A stretch of 64,000 bases of DNA, taken from positions 1,812,001-1,876,000 of the forward strand of contig CM038715.1 in assembly GCA_021613375.1 (NCBI GenBank), in the 5' to 3' direction. Of this stretch, positions 47,758-60,552 are shown in pieces. A program made the position numbers and the translations under genes. The notes beneath the pieces are model-generated. The model saw nothing but the letters and a program-made list of their open reading frames with translations. It did no database searches and had not been told where the DNA came from. How positions within the stretch are numbered: the first letter of the stretch is position 1; every line of letters begins with the position of its first letter. The DNA comes from Megaleporinus macrocephalus. Taxonomy: Eukaryota; Chordata; Actinopteri; Characiformes; Anostomidae.

Positions 47758-49746
47758 AAATATGATTTTTTTTTTGGAAACTCCTTTTTTTTCCTTTAAC
47801 TTTCCTCCACCGTAACTGAATTGACTTTTATCTATATCTACTATATCTTTATATGTCTTATATCTCCAATAAAACAACTTGTAGTTTATGACCTTTATGA
47901 CTGAAATTAAATAAATGAAGGATGGTCTAAAGGGTGGTCTCTGATCTGTGGACTGTAGAGAGAAAGACATAAAGAAGAGATCAGTTTCACAGTCTTGTGC
48001 ACTCCACTCAGAAATGTAGAACTTCATTTCAGTTCCCTGTAAACGCGTGTGTAAGTAATAGTCACAAAGCTACAATAAGTGGAGGTAAAGTGCATGTAAA
48101 GGGCTGGTCTTGCCCCGGGGCTGACTCCTGTGCCCCGGCAGAGAGACAGTGGTGTGGGTCTATGCGTGTATGAGGGACTCGTCCTTGTGCCAGCAATAAG
48201 CATGCTAATAAGATTAGCCATGCAGAGAATTTTACTGTCCATCTCAGCACACTGACTGACTGCCACCGGAGACAAGAAGCCATCCGTCGGGTGGGATCAC
48301 GCCCTCTTCACCTCTGTTTGATCCAACATACACAGTCACACATTCTCTCCTAGGTGTAATGTCATTAGAGAGGTAATGGCCTGAGCACTACACAGCACTA
48401 AAGCTCACCCTGAGGACACTTATGTGAGACATGCTGAGCAGCTGACCTTATCCTGACAACCGGCTACAGAAATGATATCATGCAACTGGTCTGAGATGAC
48501 TTTTCTTTGTGACATGGTGCATTACCATGCTGGAAGTATCCATTAGAACACGGGTTCTTAACCTTTTCCGCCCCGAGGCCCACATGAGTATAGCTACAAA
48601 GCCTAGCGTCCCACAGGAACACTAAAATAAAGTACTGTAAATATTTTCTTTTTCTTTTCTAACATGCTGGCACTAAAATCCTGAGAATCAAAGACAATAA
48701 AAGATTATCAATTTCGCTTTAATCATAGAAACCAAAATTGTTCAGAGATGTTAATAAAATAAAAACGTAGGCCGTAGACCATGGACTGTGTTTTGGAGCT
48801 GCGGTCCATCAGTGGGGAACCGTCATGGCCCTCTACACCCTCTCAGAGGGCCATAAATATTCTTAACACACACACACACACATCAACATCTAAACAATTA
48901 TAAAAATATAGACAAATAAATTATTTAAACGTGTCTATCCAATCTGTGTTGGAGTGTGAGGGGTTAAGTGGGAGCCTGTGAGTCTGTGTCTCCCCCTATA
49001 AGGACTGTGATGCCTCCGCAGAATGTTGGTGATTGGTGGTCCCGCTGTTGAGGGAGAGGGCCGAGGCTTAAGGGTCACGGTTCGCTACTGCGGTCCCTAA
49101 TGTTTTACTGAAAATGCTCCACTAGACTAACTGTTTGGTCTTGATTTGAGGGTTTTTCTGATTGCTCTGAAGTAATCGAACCTCTCGGACTCCGCCAACA
49201 GAGCTTTGTCACAATCAGTAATAATAATAAACCTGATATCTGCCTTATTGTTGGTTAATCCCTTTAACCGCTCATGTCGCTGATGCTCGACCAAAAATTC
49301 CCTTAGAGATTCAAATACCAAATTCAAACACGTGTCTTTGCTATTATCTTATGGCTTGTGTGGTTTTCTGCAGCAGCTCGTGCTTCAGGAACGTTATGAG
49401 AGTCTGTAAAGAGCCGAACATTAAAACATGCAGATGAAGCCGACAGTCTGGCGCCAATGTGCTGCTAGTAGAAGAGGAGAGATCTTCTGATGAACGCTCT
49501 CTCAGCAGTGAACTGGGTTGAGATCTCTAGCTAGCTAACTGTCTGTATGGAATACCTGCAGTTGAAGTGTCAGATTGATTATGTTGGTTTGTTTCACTAC
49601 TGCAACATTTCTGTTTGTAGGTCAATTTATATAAATTATAATTTGAAATAGTTCGACTTTATAGTATTAAGTTAATATTTTCTGTATGCATGGTTTTATA
49701 ACTTAAAATGATGTTACAAGCCCACTATGAATCACTATGCCTTCCT
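47758..49746. other. Mostly unique DNA
   Basis: 48040-48480 is balanced, repeat-poor sequence. GGGTTCTTAACCTTTTCC at about 48552 resembles a hAT terminus, but the element is not delimited. A 66-codon minus-strand frame at 49127-49327 has no domain I recognise. Confidence 0.35.
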
Positions 49747-50235
49747 CTAAGTACAGGCCTGCACACCACTAGAGGGTGCTTCATGGCCCACTGGAGGCCC
49801 ATTGGAGGGCTTGATAAACCTTGCATTAAGAGATGGTAAATTGTGGCCATGAAGGGATGTACATGGTCGGCAAAAATAATGATTGACTGGTATTAAAAGG
49901 CTCAAAGTGGGCTGAGAAAACATTCTTGACCCCATTACACCACCTCTACCAGCCTGAACTTTCAATGCGAGGCACGTCAGGCTTATGTTGGTGCCAAATT
50001 ATGACCCTTCCATCTGTGTGCTTCAGCAAAAATCAATATTTATCATGCCAGGCTGTATTTCCAGTCTCCAACTGTCTAGTTTTGGTGACCCTTTGCCCAC
50101 TGCAGTCTCAGCTTCCCTGACGTAGTCCTCTGCTGTTGCAGCCCAAGGTTTGATGCATTGTGCATTCTGAGATGCTTGTCTGTTCATCACAACAGCAGAG
50201 CGACTATCTGAGACTTATCTGGCCAGTTTTCTATC
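49747..50235 (-). pseudogene. Tc1/mariner transposase relic
   Basis: The minus strand holds blocks of a DD34E transposase: KVQAGRGGVMGSRMFSQPT, then LSLLIPVNHYF, corresponding to the VQ.GGG.VM.WG.F...G...P segment after the second catalytic Asp. Upstream, nucleotide blocks of the region around the WSDESRF motif are recognisable but frame-broken, for example GACAGTTGGAGACTGGAAAT. Both termini are missing. Confidence 0.7.
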
Positions 50236-50359
50236 ACTCACTGTAGTTATATATGTAATTATATGTAGTATAAGTAGTAACTGTCGACTTCTAAGGCACA
50301 AAATGACCTTCACAAACTGAAACTATCTAAAGAAAGAAGAAAACAGTGATTTCTAAAAT
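50236..50359. other. Spacer
   Basis: Short stretch between two transposase relics with nothing recognised. Confidence 0.3.
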
Positions 50360-51765
50360 TGGCTTTGCCTTTTATTTCATTGCAGACAGTATGGACATTC
50401 CACCTCATTTCCAATGCCATTCAGGCCTGCAACACAAAAAATGTAATGGGAGCCATTTAGGACTAGATTTGAGACAGGTGATTCCAACAGGTGTAATCAC
50501 AATTTGGTACAAAAGCAAAATCCAGGTGTTACAGCCTATCTAGGCGTGGGCCGCACCATAAAAGTGTCTCCCCCAACCTTACAAAACCTCAGCCCACCAG
50601 ACCAATCACAAAGAATACTAGTCTTATTTTTCCCTTCAGGAAGCACAACTTCAGAGATGGTCTTAGCCCAAAATAATACAGAAAATAATTGTCCCCAAAT
50701 TAACTTTTAAAAACAAAGAAAAGAAAATACAGTAAACATAACCTCCCTAAACAGAAAAACATGGTCAAACCTCCTAAGTATCAGCTTCAAGCTTTAGAAA
50801 CAAGATGTTACAGACCACGTTAGAGAATCACAAACAAATCACACAGTTTAGTAAAACATGGAGAGCATACCATTCTTCTCTACATCAAGGTCTGGCTGGT
50901 TGGGGTGAAGGAAGAGACGACTTGGTTAAAAGCCAACTTCAAGCCTCAGAACAGTCAATGAACACTGTGTCTCAATCAGCTCAGCCAGCACACCTGTAGC
51001 TTGGTAAATAATCAAAGGAACTGGGAAAGGTGAGGGTACGTAACACCAGGAAAGGCCTAGTCCTTTAAGAGCACGGGTGGGCTGAACCAGTTTGCCAATA
51101 AATGCGTGAGAAAGTTATTAAAATGTTTAAAAACATTTCACGTCTAAAAAAGAAAAGACTTGAAAGGGATTGCACTCTCTGCTGTGTTCCAAAAACAGCC
51201 TAATGTTAATCGTCTGCAGAAGCATTGTCAATTTCTTTGGGTCTTGGAGGCATCTGGGATGGATTATCACACAGCTGAAAGATGTAATCAGACAAATCAG
51301 TAGTTCAGGTCTTTTCCTGGATGAAATATGTGTCATGAGCATCTAGGCTACTCCCAGAAACAAGCCCAAAAGCCAGGCTCTGTCAGGGCATGATCAGTGT
51401 ATCAGTGCCCTTGGCCAAGGTAACTAATGCTTTTGTGATGTACATCAAGATTTTGGAGCAGCATACGCTTCCTTCAAGACAGCATGGACAGCCCTGCTTA
51501 TTTCATTAAGACAATACAGAACCACATTCTGCACACATTACAAACACGGCCGTCAAGTTTTACTCTTTGCAGGAAGAATGGAACAAAATTACACCTGTAA
51601 TGCTTTATCACCTGGTGTCTTTGGTCCCTAAAGTCTTTTATGTGTTCTGAAAAGGATTGGCAACTCCAAAGCAGTAAATGGTTTACTGGCCCAACTTTTT
51701 ATATTAAAATATATATAAATGTTTAGTTTGGAAAACAATAAAATTCATAAGGTAAAACATTATTT
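50360..51765 (+). pseudogene. Degenerate Tc1/mariner element split by a solo LTR
   Basis: The left part has the leader GGCCTGCAACACAAAAAATG and AATTTGGTACAAAAGCAAAATCC-type sequence. The right part has the transposase N-terminus (GCGTGAGAAAGTTATTAAAA), GGAGGCATCTGGGATGGATT, and the third catalytic region coding DNTEPHSAHI (about 51511-51540), then QEEWNKITPVMLYHLVSLVP. Stops and deletions are abundant. An LTR (50527-51045) interrupts the leader. The family is the common fish Tc1 type with ...QDNAKPHSA.... Enzyme activity is lost. Confidence 0.75.
50527..51045. mobile_element. Solo LTR inserted in a Tc1 relic
   Basis: Starts TGTTACAGCCTATC and ends GGGTACGTAACA (TG...CA). CCAGG flanks it on both sides (50522-50526 and 51046-51050). 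Removing the insert and one CCAGG restores continuous Tc1 leader sequence (GCAAAATCCAGG then AAAGGCCTAG). Contains a CCAAT box (GACCAATCAC at about 50600). Orientation is not fixed. Confidence 0.8.
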
Positions 51766-53093
51766 ACATGCTGTTGCTGATGTTTTGTTTTCAGTGCAAT
51801 AGAGGGCAAAAATAATTTTGGTTGTTAATATTATTTAGCATAGCATCCACACCTTTTTTAAAGAAACATGTTTTAAAATTATTATTTAGAACTAAACAGA
51901 TAGTTCTTTAGAAAAGTCATAAGAAGTCAGTTGTTACAAATATATTTATTGTGAAACCTGCCCACAGATAAGATGTTTAAGTGTCTGAGAATTCTTATTT
52001 TAAAGAAAGTTCAGAAAATTCCACATATTGTAAAGGTTCTATATCACTTACATTTTCCTAGAGTTGCATATCCAAGCCAAGAACCAAGAAGATTCGTGTT
52101 TGAAGTAGCAATTTGTACAGTCCCTCCTCCTCCCTCTTCACTCCTTACCAGTCTAGAAGAAACTAGCAACAAATTAATTCCCCTTTACTTGGCAAGACCA
52201 TCTCCAGGGGTGTAAATTAATGCCAATGTTAACTCTTGTTTTGCCTTTTGTTTATGTCGATGAAGTGTTTTTATTCTGAATAAATCACCAAACCAAATGC
52301 CTTAGGAATGAAAAATGTAATTTTAATCTGCAGAATTTCTTGCCAGTGAAAAAGCTTCAAACACATATCAGCTCACTCTCGTTTAACGAGGCCATGTGAA
52401 CCGTGGACTGCTTTATTAGAATCAGGTTTTGACCATGCACTTAGCATTCAGTACTCTCGGGAGCTCCGAGACCCCTGCAGAGTTTGTGGTCCCTGAGTGT
52501 AGAGTGCAATTGTATGTGCCAGATGGTCTTAAGGCCCCTGCAGAGGGGTTGTGAGAACACTACAAATTAGATCACTACATTTCACATTTCAAAACCAGCC
52601 AAAATTGTTTTTGAAATGTAATAAAAAAACATCCATAAATAAAACTTGCAACTTAGTTATACCACTCTATTTGTTTACTGCTGAATGTAGATTCTTGACC
52701 TGAGCAGGCAGCAGGGTTTTTTATAACTGTCGCTTAAGAAGCTTCAGCCATCTTTAACTCTTCTTTTAACTGTACTTAAATAATCTGACGATCTGTCACT
52801 GTCGCCTCGTGAGGTACAACGTGGTATTACAAAACAGGACAGCTTGGGGCTAGCTAGTGATACACTGACATCTTCTACTTACTGTCAAAACTGATATTCC
52901 TACATATTTTGTTGAATTTTTTTCAAATGTTACAAATCGCACATTAACAAGTCAAAGTCAATGCTGGCTTTAATATCTTACTAATAGTATTATAAAAAAA
53001 ATAATGGATCAGAAATGATCTATATGATTCTAACCTCTTACTTAAGTGGCAGTATTTTTACTGCAGTGTAATTTCTAGATGTATACATATCTC

Positions 53094-53094
<1 letters not shown>
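51766..53094. other. Unassigned DNA
   Basis: About 1.3 kb of AT-rich sequence. An 80-codon plus frame at 51973-52215 has no known domain. Confidence 0.4.

Positions 53095-53172
<78 letters not shown>
53095..53172. repeat. (TAGA)n microsatellite
   Basis: About 19 uninterrupted TAGA units, a GATA-type array. Confidence 0.96.
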
Positions 53173-53267
53173 CTGTCACCAAAGTAACAGAACGAAATTA
53201 AATACAAAAAGGAATTCACAAATAAGTGTTCATTATTAACATTTAACATGTAACAAGTAAATGTTCT

Positions 53268-53324
53268 TTACAAATTTGGCACTTTGAGATTTGCTTCAAA
53301 TATAAAGTGTGTTACAAATAAAAT

Positions 53325-53367
<43 letters not shown>
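53268..53367 (+). mobile_element. LINE/SINE 3' end with (TTA)n tail
   Basis: GGCACTTTGAGATTTGCTTC, then GTGTGTTACAAATAAAATG and a TTA tail of about 13 units. GCACTTTGAGAT...AAATAAAAT is a recurring fish retroposon 3' end. Strongly 5'-truncated. Confidence 0.65.
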
Positions 53368-53368
<1 letters not shown>

Positions 53369-54339
53369 AATTTACTTGAGTGGAAGTTTATTATTTAGAG
53401 TAAGTCTTTTTTTAAACACAATTTTTTTAACATACAAAATTCTTATCTTAATTATTTGAGTACATGGAACTAACTAAATGTATCCATCTCTGATTATGAG
53501 ACAGAAAGCAGAAGATGGAATTAGCTAGACTGGCTACTTAGTGTTTAGACCACGTAACCATGATTGGTTTTCTGTTAATGGATTCCTGAAACATCTTGTT
53601 CTGAGGCCAGCAAACAAAGGAGAATACAAAAACAACTGGGGTTGCCTGCCCTCCACATGGGAAACAACTCGTACAAGGCCCAAAAAGGAATAATACAATA
53701 GGAGTGCTCAAGAGAGCACACAGTATTTTCAATAAAAGATGTACCTGAAGTGAAGTTATTACAGACCTAATGGAAACCCCACTAAGATGACTCCAGTGGA
53801 TTCTGGCATGCCGTAAAAGGCCAATGTTGGCTTTACCTACACACAGTCAGCATGTATCACACTAAACCCGCACTGTCAGCAGCAAACTGAACATAAAAAG
53901 CAGAGATCTTAATTATTAAGGCATGTATGGCTTAAGCTGTGGGACCAGCACATTTTCATGCAATGGCTTGGCAGCAGTATTTAAATTCACTATTCTCTAC
54001 AGTCAGGTGAACATGCTGCAATAATTCAGTAGATGCTTCAGGCTCCACTGAACTCTCAGAGCTATATAAAGTGAAATACATTTCTGAGAAGCCCTTGTTA
54101 ATCTCCTTTGTATTGTAATACAGGCTTGCTTGTATCCTGATACATATTACCACTGACAGCACTGACTAGTTACATTTACTCCAGTCATATTTAGATGGAT
54201 TTGTATTTTGCTGAGGGTTTTGTTTTCAAATACTTTTCTTCTACTCAAGTCAATTTAAGGGCAAGGGAGTCCACTTTATATCCCCATAAAATGTTAGTCA
54301 TTAACATTTAGTTACTAATTCCTTTTTTGAGCTTAAGCA
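53368..54339. other. Unassigned DNA
   Basis: No gene or repeat body recognised. Confidence 0.4.
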
Positions 54340-54805
54340 AGGGCGTAAAATTAGCATGGACTGAGGTGATGCGTCCACCAATATCAAGCGATTATTGAAT
54401 TGTCCCCACCAATAATTTGATCTAGGGATAATTTGAAAAACCCAATCTGTCAACGAGGTGCAGAAAGGGTTATATCACGTTCTCTACTGGTGTCCTACCT
54501 CCCAGTTACACATACGGTCAGTGTGATTAGCTGTGGCTTTCCCTGCTGACTCTTGAGGAAGCTTTCCAGTCATATGAGACTCACTGTGTAAGACTCAGGT
54601 GCAACGTGGAAGACACATGGGTGTGAAAAGAGAGTGAGGACAGCAGCAGAAAAGAAAAGGGTGGACATACGGAACAATTTTTCAAAGAAACGTGTAAGTC
54701 AAATTAAATAAGTCCATCATAGTGACAGGCAGTGGCAGTGATCGGCTTTAGCGCACAGCATACAGCAGGCTAACATCGTCTGTAGCTATGAATAACAACT
54801 GTCAG
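54340..54805 (-). mobile_element. Dispersed repeat, inverted copy (partners at 23.4-24.4 kb)
   Basis: The reverse complement follows 23840-24362. Shared blocks include GACTCACTGTGTAAGACTCA, AGCATACAGCAGGCTAACAT and the GTCCCCACCAATAAT terminus. It differs by many substitutions and small indels. Confidence 0.65.
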
Positions 54806-55040
54806 TTCTCCTACAGTCTTCCAGAGCAGCATGTCTAACTTTGGTTCAAACTCTCTCTGTCAGAGTTTCATTTGGTCTATGGCTAAAGTGAAGTTAATAG
54901 GTCTTTAGATGTAAACTCACTGCTTATTGGTTTGAAAGTGGCGACACTATCACATATGTCTTGTACTTTGATTTGACACATTAAAAGAGATTTCCTCTGT
55001 GATTGTTATGTTGTTGGGGTTGGGGGTAGCTTCATAGGTC
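54806..55040. other. Unassigned DNA
   Basis: Short stretch before the 45-bp array. No feature recognised. Confidence 0.35.
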
Positions 55041-56827
55041 CCACTCACCTACTGATTTACTACTGAGTATTCAGACATACTAGCCGCACTCGCCTACTGA
55101 TTTACTACTGAGTATTCAGACATACTAGCCGCGCTCGCCTACTGATTTCACTACTGAGTATTCAGACATACTAGCCGCACTCGCCTACTGATTTACTACT
55201 GAGTATTCAGACATACTAGCCACGCTCACCTACTGATTTACTACTGAGTATTCAGACATACTAGCCACGCTCGCCTACTGATTTACTACTGAGTATTCAG
55301 ACATACTAGCCACGCTCGCCTACTGATTTACTACTGGGGTATTCAGACATACTAGCCACGCTCGCCTACTGATTTACTACTGAGTATTCAGACATATTAG
55401 CCACGCTCGCCTACTGATTTACTACTGAGTATTCAGACATACTAGCCACGCTCGCCTACTGATTTACTACTGAGTATTCAGACATACTAGCCACGCTCGC
55501 CTACTGATTTACTACTGAGTATTCAGACATACTAGCCGCGCTCACCTACTGATTTACTACTGAGTATTCAGACATACTAGCCACGCTCACCTACTGATTT
55601 ACTACTGAGTATTCAGACATACTAGCCGCGCTCACCTACTGATTTACTACTGAGTATTCAGACATACTAGCCACGCTCGCCTACTGATTTACTACTGAGT
55701 ATTCAGACATACTAGCCACGCTCGCCTACTGATTTACTACTGAGTATTCAGACATACTAGCCACGCTCGCCTACTGATTTACTACTGAGTATTCAGACAT
55801 ATTAGCCACGCTCGCCTACTGATTTACTACTGAGTATTCAGACATACTAGCCACGCTCGCCTACTGATTTACTACTGAGTATTCAGACATACTAGCCACG
55901 CTCGCCTACTGATTTACTACTGAGTATTCAGACATACTAGCCGCGCTCACCTACTGATTTACTACTGAGTATTCAGACATACTAGCCACGCTCACCTACT
56001 GATTTACTACTGAGTATTCAGACATACTAGCCGCGCTCGCCTACTGATTTACTACTGAGTATTCAGACATACTAGCCACGCTCACCTACTGATTTACTAC
56101 TGAGTATTCAGACATACTAGCCGCGCTCACCTACTGATTTACTACTGAGTATTCAGACATATTAGCCACGCTCGCCTACTGATTTACTACTGAGTATTCA
56201 GACATACTAGCCACGCTCGCCTACTGATTTACTACTGAGTATTCAGACATACTAGCCACGCTCGCCTACTGATTTACTACTGAGTATTCAGACATACTAG
56301 CCACGCTCGCCTACTGATTTACTACTGAGTATTCAGACATATTAGCCACGCTCGCCTACTGATTTACTACTGAGTATTCAGACATACTAGCCACGCTCGC
56401 CTACTGATTTACTACTGAGTATTCAGACATACTAGCCACGCTCGCCTACTGATTTACTACTGAGTATTCAGACATACTAGCCACGCTCGCCTACTAATTT
56501 ACTACTGAGTATTCAGACATACTAGCCGCGCTCACCTACTGATTTACTACTGAGTATTCAGACATACTAGCCGCGCTCGCCTACTGGATTTACTACTGAG
56601 TATTCAGACATACTAGCCACGCTCGCCTACTGATTTACTACTGAGTATTCAGACATACTAGCCACGCTCGCCTACTGATTTACTACTGAGTATTCAGACA
56701 TACTAGCCACGCTCGCCTACTGATTTACTACTGAGTATTCAGACATACTAGCCACGCTCGCCTACTGATTTACTACTGAGTATTCAGACGTACTAGCCGT
56801 GCTTGCCTACTGATTTACTACTGAGTA
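55041..56827. repeat. 45-bp minisatellite, about 40 copies
   Basis: Unit ACTGATTTACTACTGAGTAT + TCAGACATACTAGCC + RCGCTCRCCT. Most copies are exactly 45 bases, with a few single-base insertions. All six frames contain stops. Variant GACATATTAG occurs at 55391, 55796, 56156 and 56336, spaced by exact multiples of 45 (9, 8 and 4 units), consistent with block duplication. The right flank (GTAGGAGATTTCGGACACAC) resembles a fish DNA-element terminus, so the unit may come from such an element. Confidence 0.97.
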
Positions 56828-56933
56828 GTAGACAAGTAGGAGATTTCGGACACACCTTTAGTATATGCTACTAAGACTACAACTACTTATGATTCAGTAA
56901 TTATGAGAACTACAAACTGATTAATAATAATAA

Positions 56934-57086
56934 TAAGTAGGCAGGAGCTAAACCATGAAGGGATTTGTATGTTAGAAGGAGGAATTTAAACTGGATCTGA
57001 GCTTGACAGGTAGCCAGTGTAGCTGTGGTAGAACTGAGGTGATATGAACGAGTGAGTATTCTAGCTGTTGAGTTTTGTAAGTATTG
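56934..57086 (-). pseudogene. LINE reverse transcriptase fragment
   Basis: The minus strand reads QNSTARILTRS, then in a shifted frame LPQLHWLPVKLRS, then in the first frame LLLTYKSLHGLAPAYL. The order QNAAAR..T...H..P.L..LHWLPV..R..FK.L...YK.L.GLAP.YL is the C-terminal part of fish LINE polymerases, just upstream of the part kept at 7154-7282. Two frameshifts break it, and the rest of the element is missing. Confidence 0.8.
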
Positions 57087-57729
57087 AAGGGGACTGATAG
57101 CTTTGTTTGGAATGCCACTAAGGTTAAGTTATTCTTAGGTAATAGAAGTGTGTAGTAACTCTTTGGGCATGCTGGGGGTTAATTTCTGTATGTTACATTG
57201 GGCATATGTACTGTTTGCACCTTGCAAAAAGAATAAGAGCCTAAAAAACTTGTCTATGGTGGTGGATGCCAGATGGAAAGTTCAGCTGGTGGAAGGCACA
57301 TGTCAAAAAACACTCTGTTATTTTTACAGGAGTCATTAATTCACAGAAACAACAATCAGGGGTGTCAGACCATGCGTAATGGTGGACCTGACCAGACGTG
57401 GCTAGCAACAAAATACAAGTGAACCTCTCATTGGCTGCTTTTCCCAGGAAAAAGCACACAGGAAAAAATAAAAATAAACATGAGAAATGATACTAAAGAA
57501 TGTGTCTGCAGCAAGCCAATGCTTAATACTGACAGTGTGTCTGAAAAAAACTGCATTCACTACCTTAGTTTAGTGATACACACCTCCAACTTATTTTAAT
57601 CAATACAGCCCCTATAGCTGGTGATACACAGGCACAGCTGTGATTAAACCATCCTAAACATCTTTTATTTAATTTTAAGTAGCTACAGGTTACAGACAGA
57701 TGAGTAAAGTTCAGTTAATTTCACTTGTG
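57087..57729. other. Unassigned DNA
   Basis: Nothing recognised. Frames of 63-72 codons overlap on both strands at 57148-57459 without a domain. Confidence 0.4.
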
Positions 57730-59706
57730 TGTTTATCAAAGGTGTCATTACTCAGGTAGAAGTATAGATATTTAAAAATACTTCTGTAGAAGTTGAAGTA
57801 TCAACTGAAGCTTTTAACTCCAGTAAAAGTGTAAAAGTACTGCTTTCAAAACTACTTAAAGTATAAAAGTAAAAGTAATGTAAAAAATGCTATTAAGGAC
57901 AAAAGCTTAGTCCGCACCACAGGGGTCTATAGTGCACTAGCCCACCTCCCCAAAAACCCCATTCTTCTAAAAGTCATAATGACTATAATGTTATATTAAA
58001 ATGTTAATGTTGATAAATTTGGGATGCGCTAGGCTTCCTGTTTCAGCTCATATACGCCCATTAAACATGAATGTAGTTTAGTACAATGTAAATATATTAA
58101 AGAAGCATATCTGTTACTACTGAACATTAACATGCGTTTCATGGAGCAGAAGATATGATGACTAGTTGTCTATAAGTATTGTAATGAAGTCAAACTTCAA
58201 AGACATGTTATCAATAATCTTTACTGGAATGTAAATGTACATGAATGAAAACAAACTGTAAATGAAATAGGAGTAACGAGACTATATTTAAAATGTGAGG
58301 AGTAGAAAGTACTGATAATGGAGTGTAAATGTAAGGAGTAGAAAGTACTGATAATGGAGTGTAAATGTAAGGAGTAGAAAGTACTGATAATGGAGTGTAA
58401 ATGTAAGGAGTAGAAAGTACAGATAATGGAGTGTAAATGTAAGGAGTAGAAAGTACAGATAATGGAGTGTAAATGTAAGAGGTAGAAAGTACTGATAATG
58501 GAGTGTAAATGTAAGGAGTAGAAAGTACTGATAATGGAGTGTAAATGTAAGGAGTAGAAAGTACTGATAATGGAGTGTAAATGTAGGGAGTAGAAAGTAC
58601 AGATAATGGAGTGTAAATGTAAGAGGTAGAAAGTACTGATAATGGAGTGTAAATGTAAGGAGTAGAAAGTACTGATAATGGAGTGTAAATGTAAGGAGTA
58701 GAAAGTACTGATAATGGAGTGTAAATGTAGGGAGTAGAAAGTACTGATAATGGAGTGTAAATGTAAGAGGTAGAAAGTACTGATAATGGAGTGTAAATGT
58801 ACGGAGTAGAAAGTACAGATAATGGAGTGTAAATGTAAGAGGTAGAAAGTACTGATAATGGAGTGTAAATGTAAGGAGTAGAAAGTACTGATAATGGAGT
58901 GTAATGTAAGGAGTAGAAAGTACTGATAATGGAGTGTAAATGTAGGGAGTAGAAAGTACAGATAATGGAGTGTAAATGTAAGAGGTAGAAAGTACTGATA
59001 ATGGAGTGTAAATGTAAGGAGTAGAAAGTACTGATAATGGAGTGTAAATATAAGGAGTAGAAAGTACTGATAATGGAGTGTAAACGTATGGAGTATAAAG
59101 TACTGATAATGGAGTGTAAATGTAAAGAGTAGAAAGTACTGACAATGGAGTGTAAATGTAAGGAGTAGAAAGTACTGATAATGGAGTGTAAATGTAAGGA
59201 GTAGAAAGTACTGATAATGGAGTGTAAATGTAAGGAGTAGAAAGTACTGATAATGGAGTGTAAATGTAAGGAGTAGAAAGTACTGATAATGGAGTGTAAA
59301 TGTAAGGTGTAGAAAGTACAGATAATGGAGTGTAAATGTAAGGAGTAGAAAGTACTGATAATGGAGTGTAAATGTAAGGAGTAGAAAGTACTGATAATGG
59401 CGTGTAAATGTAAGGAGTAGAAAGTACTGATAATGGCGTGTAAATGTAAGGAGTAGAAAGTACTGATAATGGAGTGTAAATGTAAGGAGTAGAAAGTACT
59501 GATAATGGTGTGTAAATGTAAGGAGTAGAAAGTACTGATAATGGCGTGTAAATGTAAGGAGTAGAAAGTACTGATAATGGAGTGTAAACGTATGGAGTAG
59601 AAGTAAAAAGTCAGCTGAAAAATAATTACTCCAGTAAAGTATAAAAAAACAAACTTCCTAGTTGCGTAAAGTAACCAAGTATTTGTACTTTATTACTTTA
59701 CACCTC
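57730..59706. mobile_element. DNA-transposon-like repeat carrying a minisatellite
   Basis: Left TCAAAGGTGTCATTACTCAG and right TTATTACTTTACACCTCTGG are imperfect inverted ends. Both flanks of the array are full of AGTAAAAGTA/AAAGTAC words, as in a common fish repeat of this kind. The middle has been taken over by the 36-bp array. Confidence 0.5.
58288..59602. repeat. 36-bp minisatellite, about 36 copies
   Basis: Unit GTAAATGTAAGGAGTAGAAA + GTACTGATAATGGAGT. Common variants are GGGAG or GAGGT in place of GGAGT, ACAGATAATG for ACTGATAATG, and GGCGTG for GGAGTG near the right end. The length is a multiple of three and the minus strand lacks stops in two frames, so a spurious 285-codon frame spans 58288-59145. 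Confidence 0.97.
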
Positions 59707-60552
59707 TGGTGTTAATGAGAGGTGACTGAGAGAAAACTGAAGTCAGGAACCCATAACTATAGTCCAAATTCATTGAATTCTTTAAGAAAAGTTAAATGTT
59801 CTCTTGTTTATCCTTTTAAAAGACTAAAGTTGGCCTAGTATTTAAATTGAAACAGAAATTTTAACAGCAAAGTTTCCAAAAAAGGAGCAAATCTTCATCC
59901 TCTTTTTCATTCCCCTCCTTAAAATAGTTTAATGTAAATCATGAATGGAGAATGGAGAGTTGCTATGCAGGACATATAGAAAATGCTTTGTGAAATAAGT
60001 TTGTCAGGCTCTTTTTCCTTTTTTCGTACTTGCTATTTAGCGACTTGCCTTACTTATCAGAGGCAAGAGTACAGCCTGGCTCGGTTCCAGAAAACATGGA
60101 GTCGTGAATCTCTAGTGCATGTCAATGTTTAATTGCACAAATAAAACAAACAAAGTTTACTGGTATACAAAATTTATCATCTTTATGTTTTTAATTTGCA
60201 CATATTTTTCCACAAGCCAGGATATTTAGGTCACACACAACATATTATTCTGTCTCTGCCATGTTTGTGTTTGTGTGTATAAAATTAAAAAGTTGTTTAA
60301 AAGTTATAGCAACACTCCCAACCCTAATGCACCAGTGCTTCTGCAATAACAACCCATAAAAGTTCAGTCTCAGCAGAGCAGCTAACCTGTACATTTCAGT
60401 AAAATCCAGAACATGGAGGGAGCTTGGGGAAGCCGTGGAAAAAGATTTTTGAGTGGTTTCAAAGGGGTTCTGATCAACCACCTGGCAGCTATGGAGCTGT
60501 CAGAGGGGCTTCTCTCAAGCTGCACCCAACAAAGGCAGAGAAACTCTGACTT
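59707..60552. other. Unassigned DNA
   Basis: AT-rich, with no gene recognised. A 78-codon minus frame at 60245-60481 has no known domain. Confidence 0.4.

Noticed and set aside
49127..49327. 66-codon minus-strand frame (LREFLVEHQRHERLK) that looked protein-like
   Set aside because: No family could be named and no neighbouring coding sequence extends it. It may be a TE remnant, but I cannot support a call.
55041..56827. Regular repeat array suggesting CRISPR at first glance
   Set aside because: Units are head-to-tail with no spacers, there is no cas gene, and the DNA is vertebrate. It is a minisatellite.
58288..59145. 285-codon minus-strand frame with 12-residue repeats (LSTPYIYTPLSV type)
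   Set aside because: Reflects a 36-bp tandem unit that is a multiple of three. The frame shifts where one unit lost bases and it continues as a different repeat peptide, so there is no sign of protein selection.
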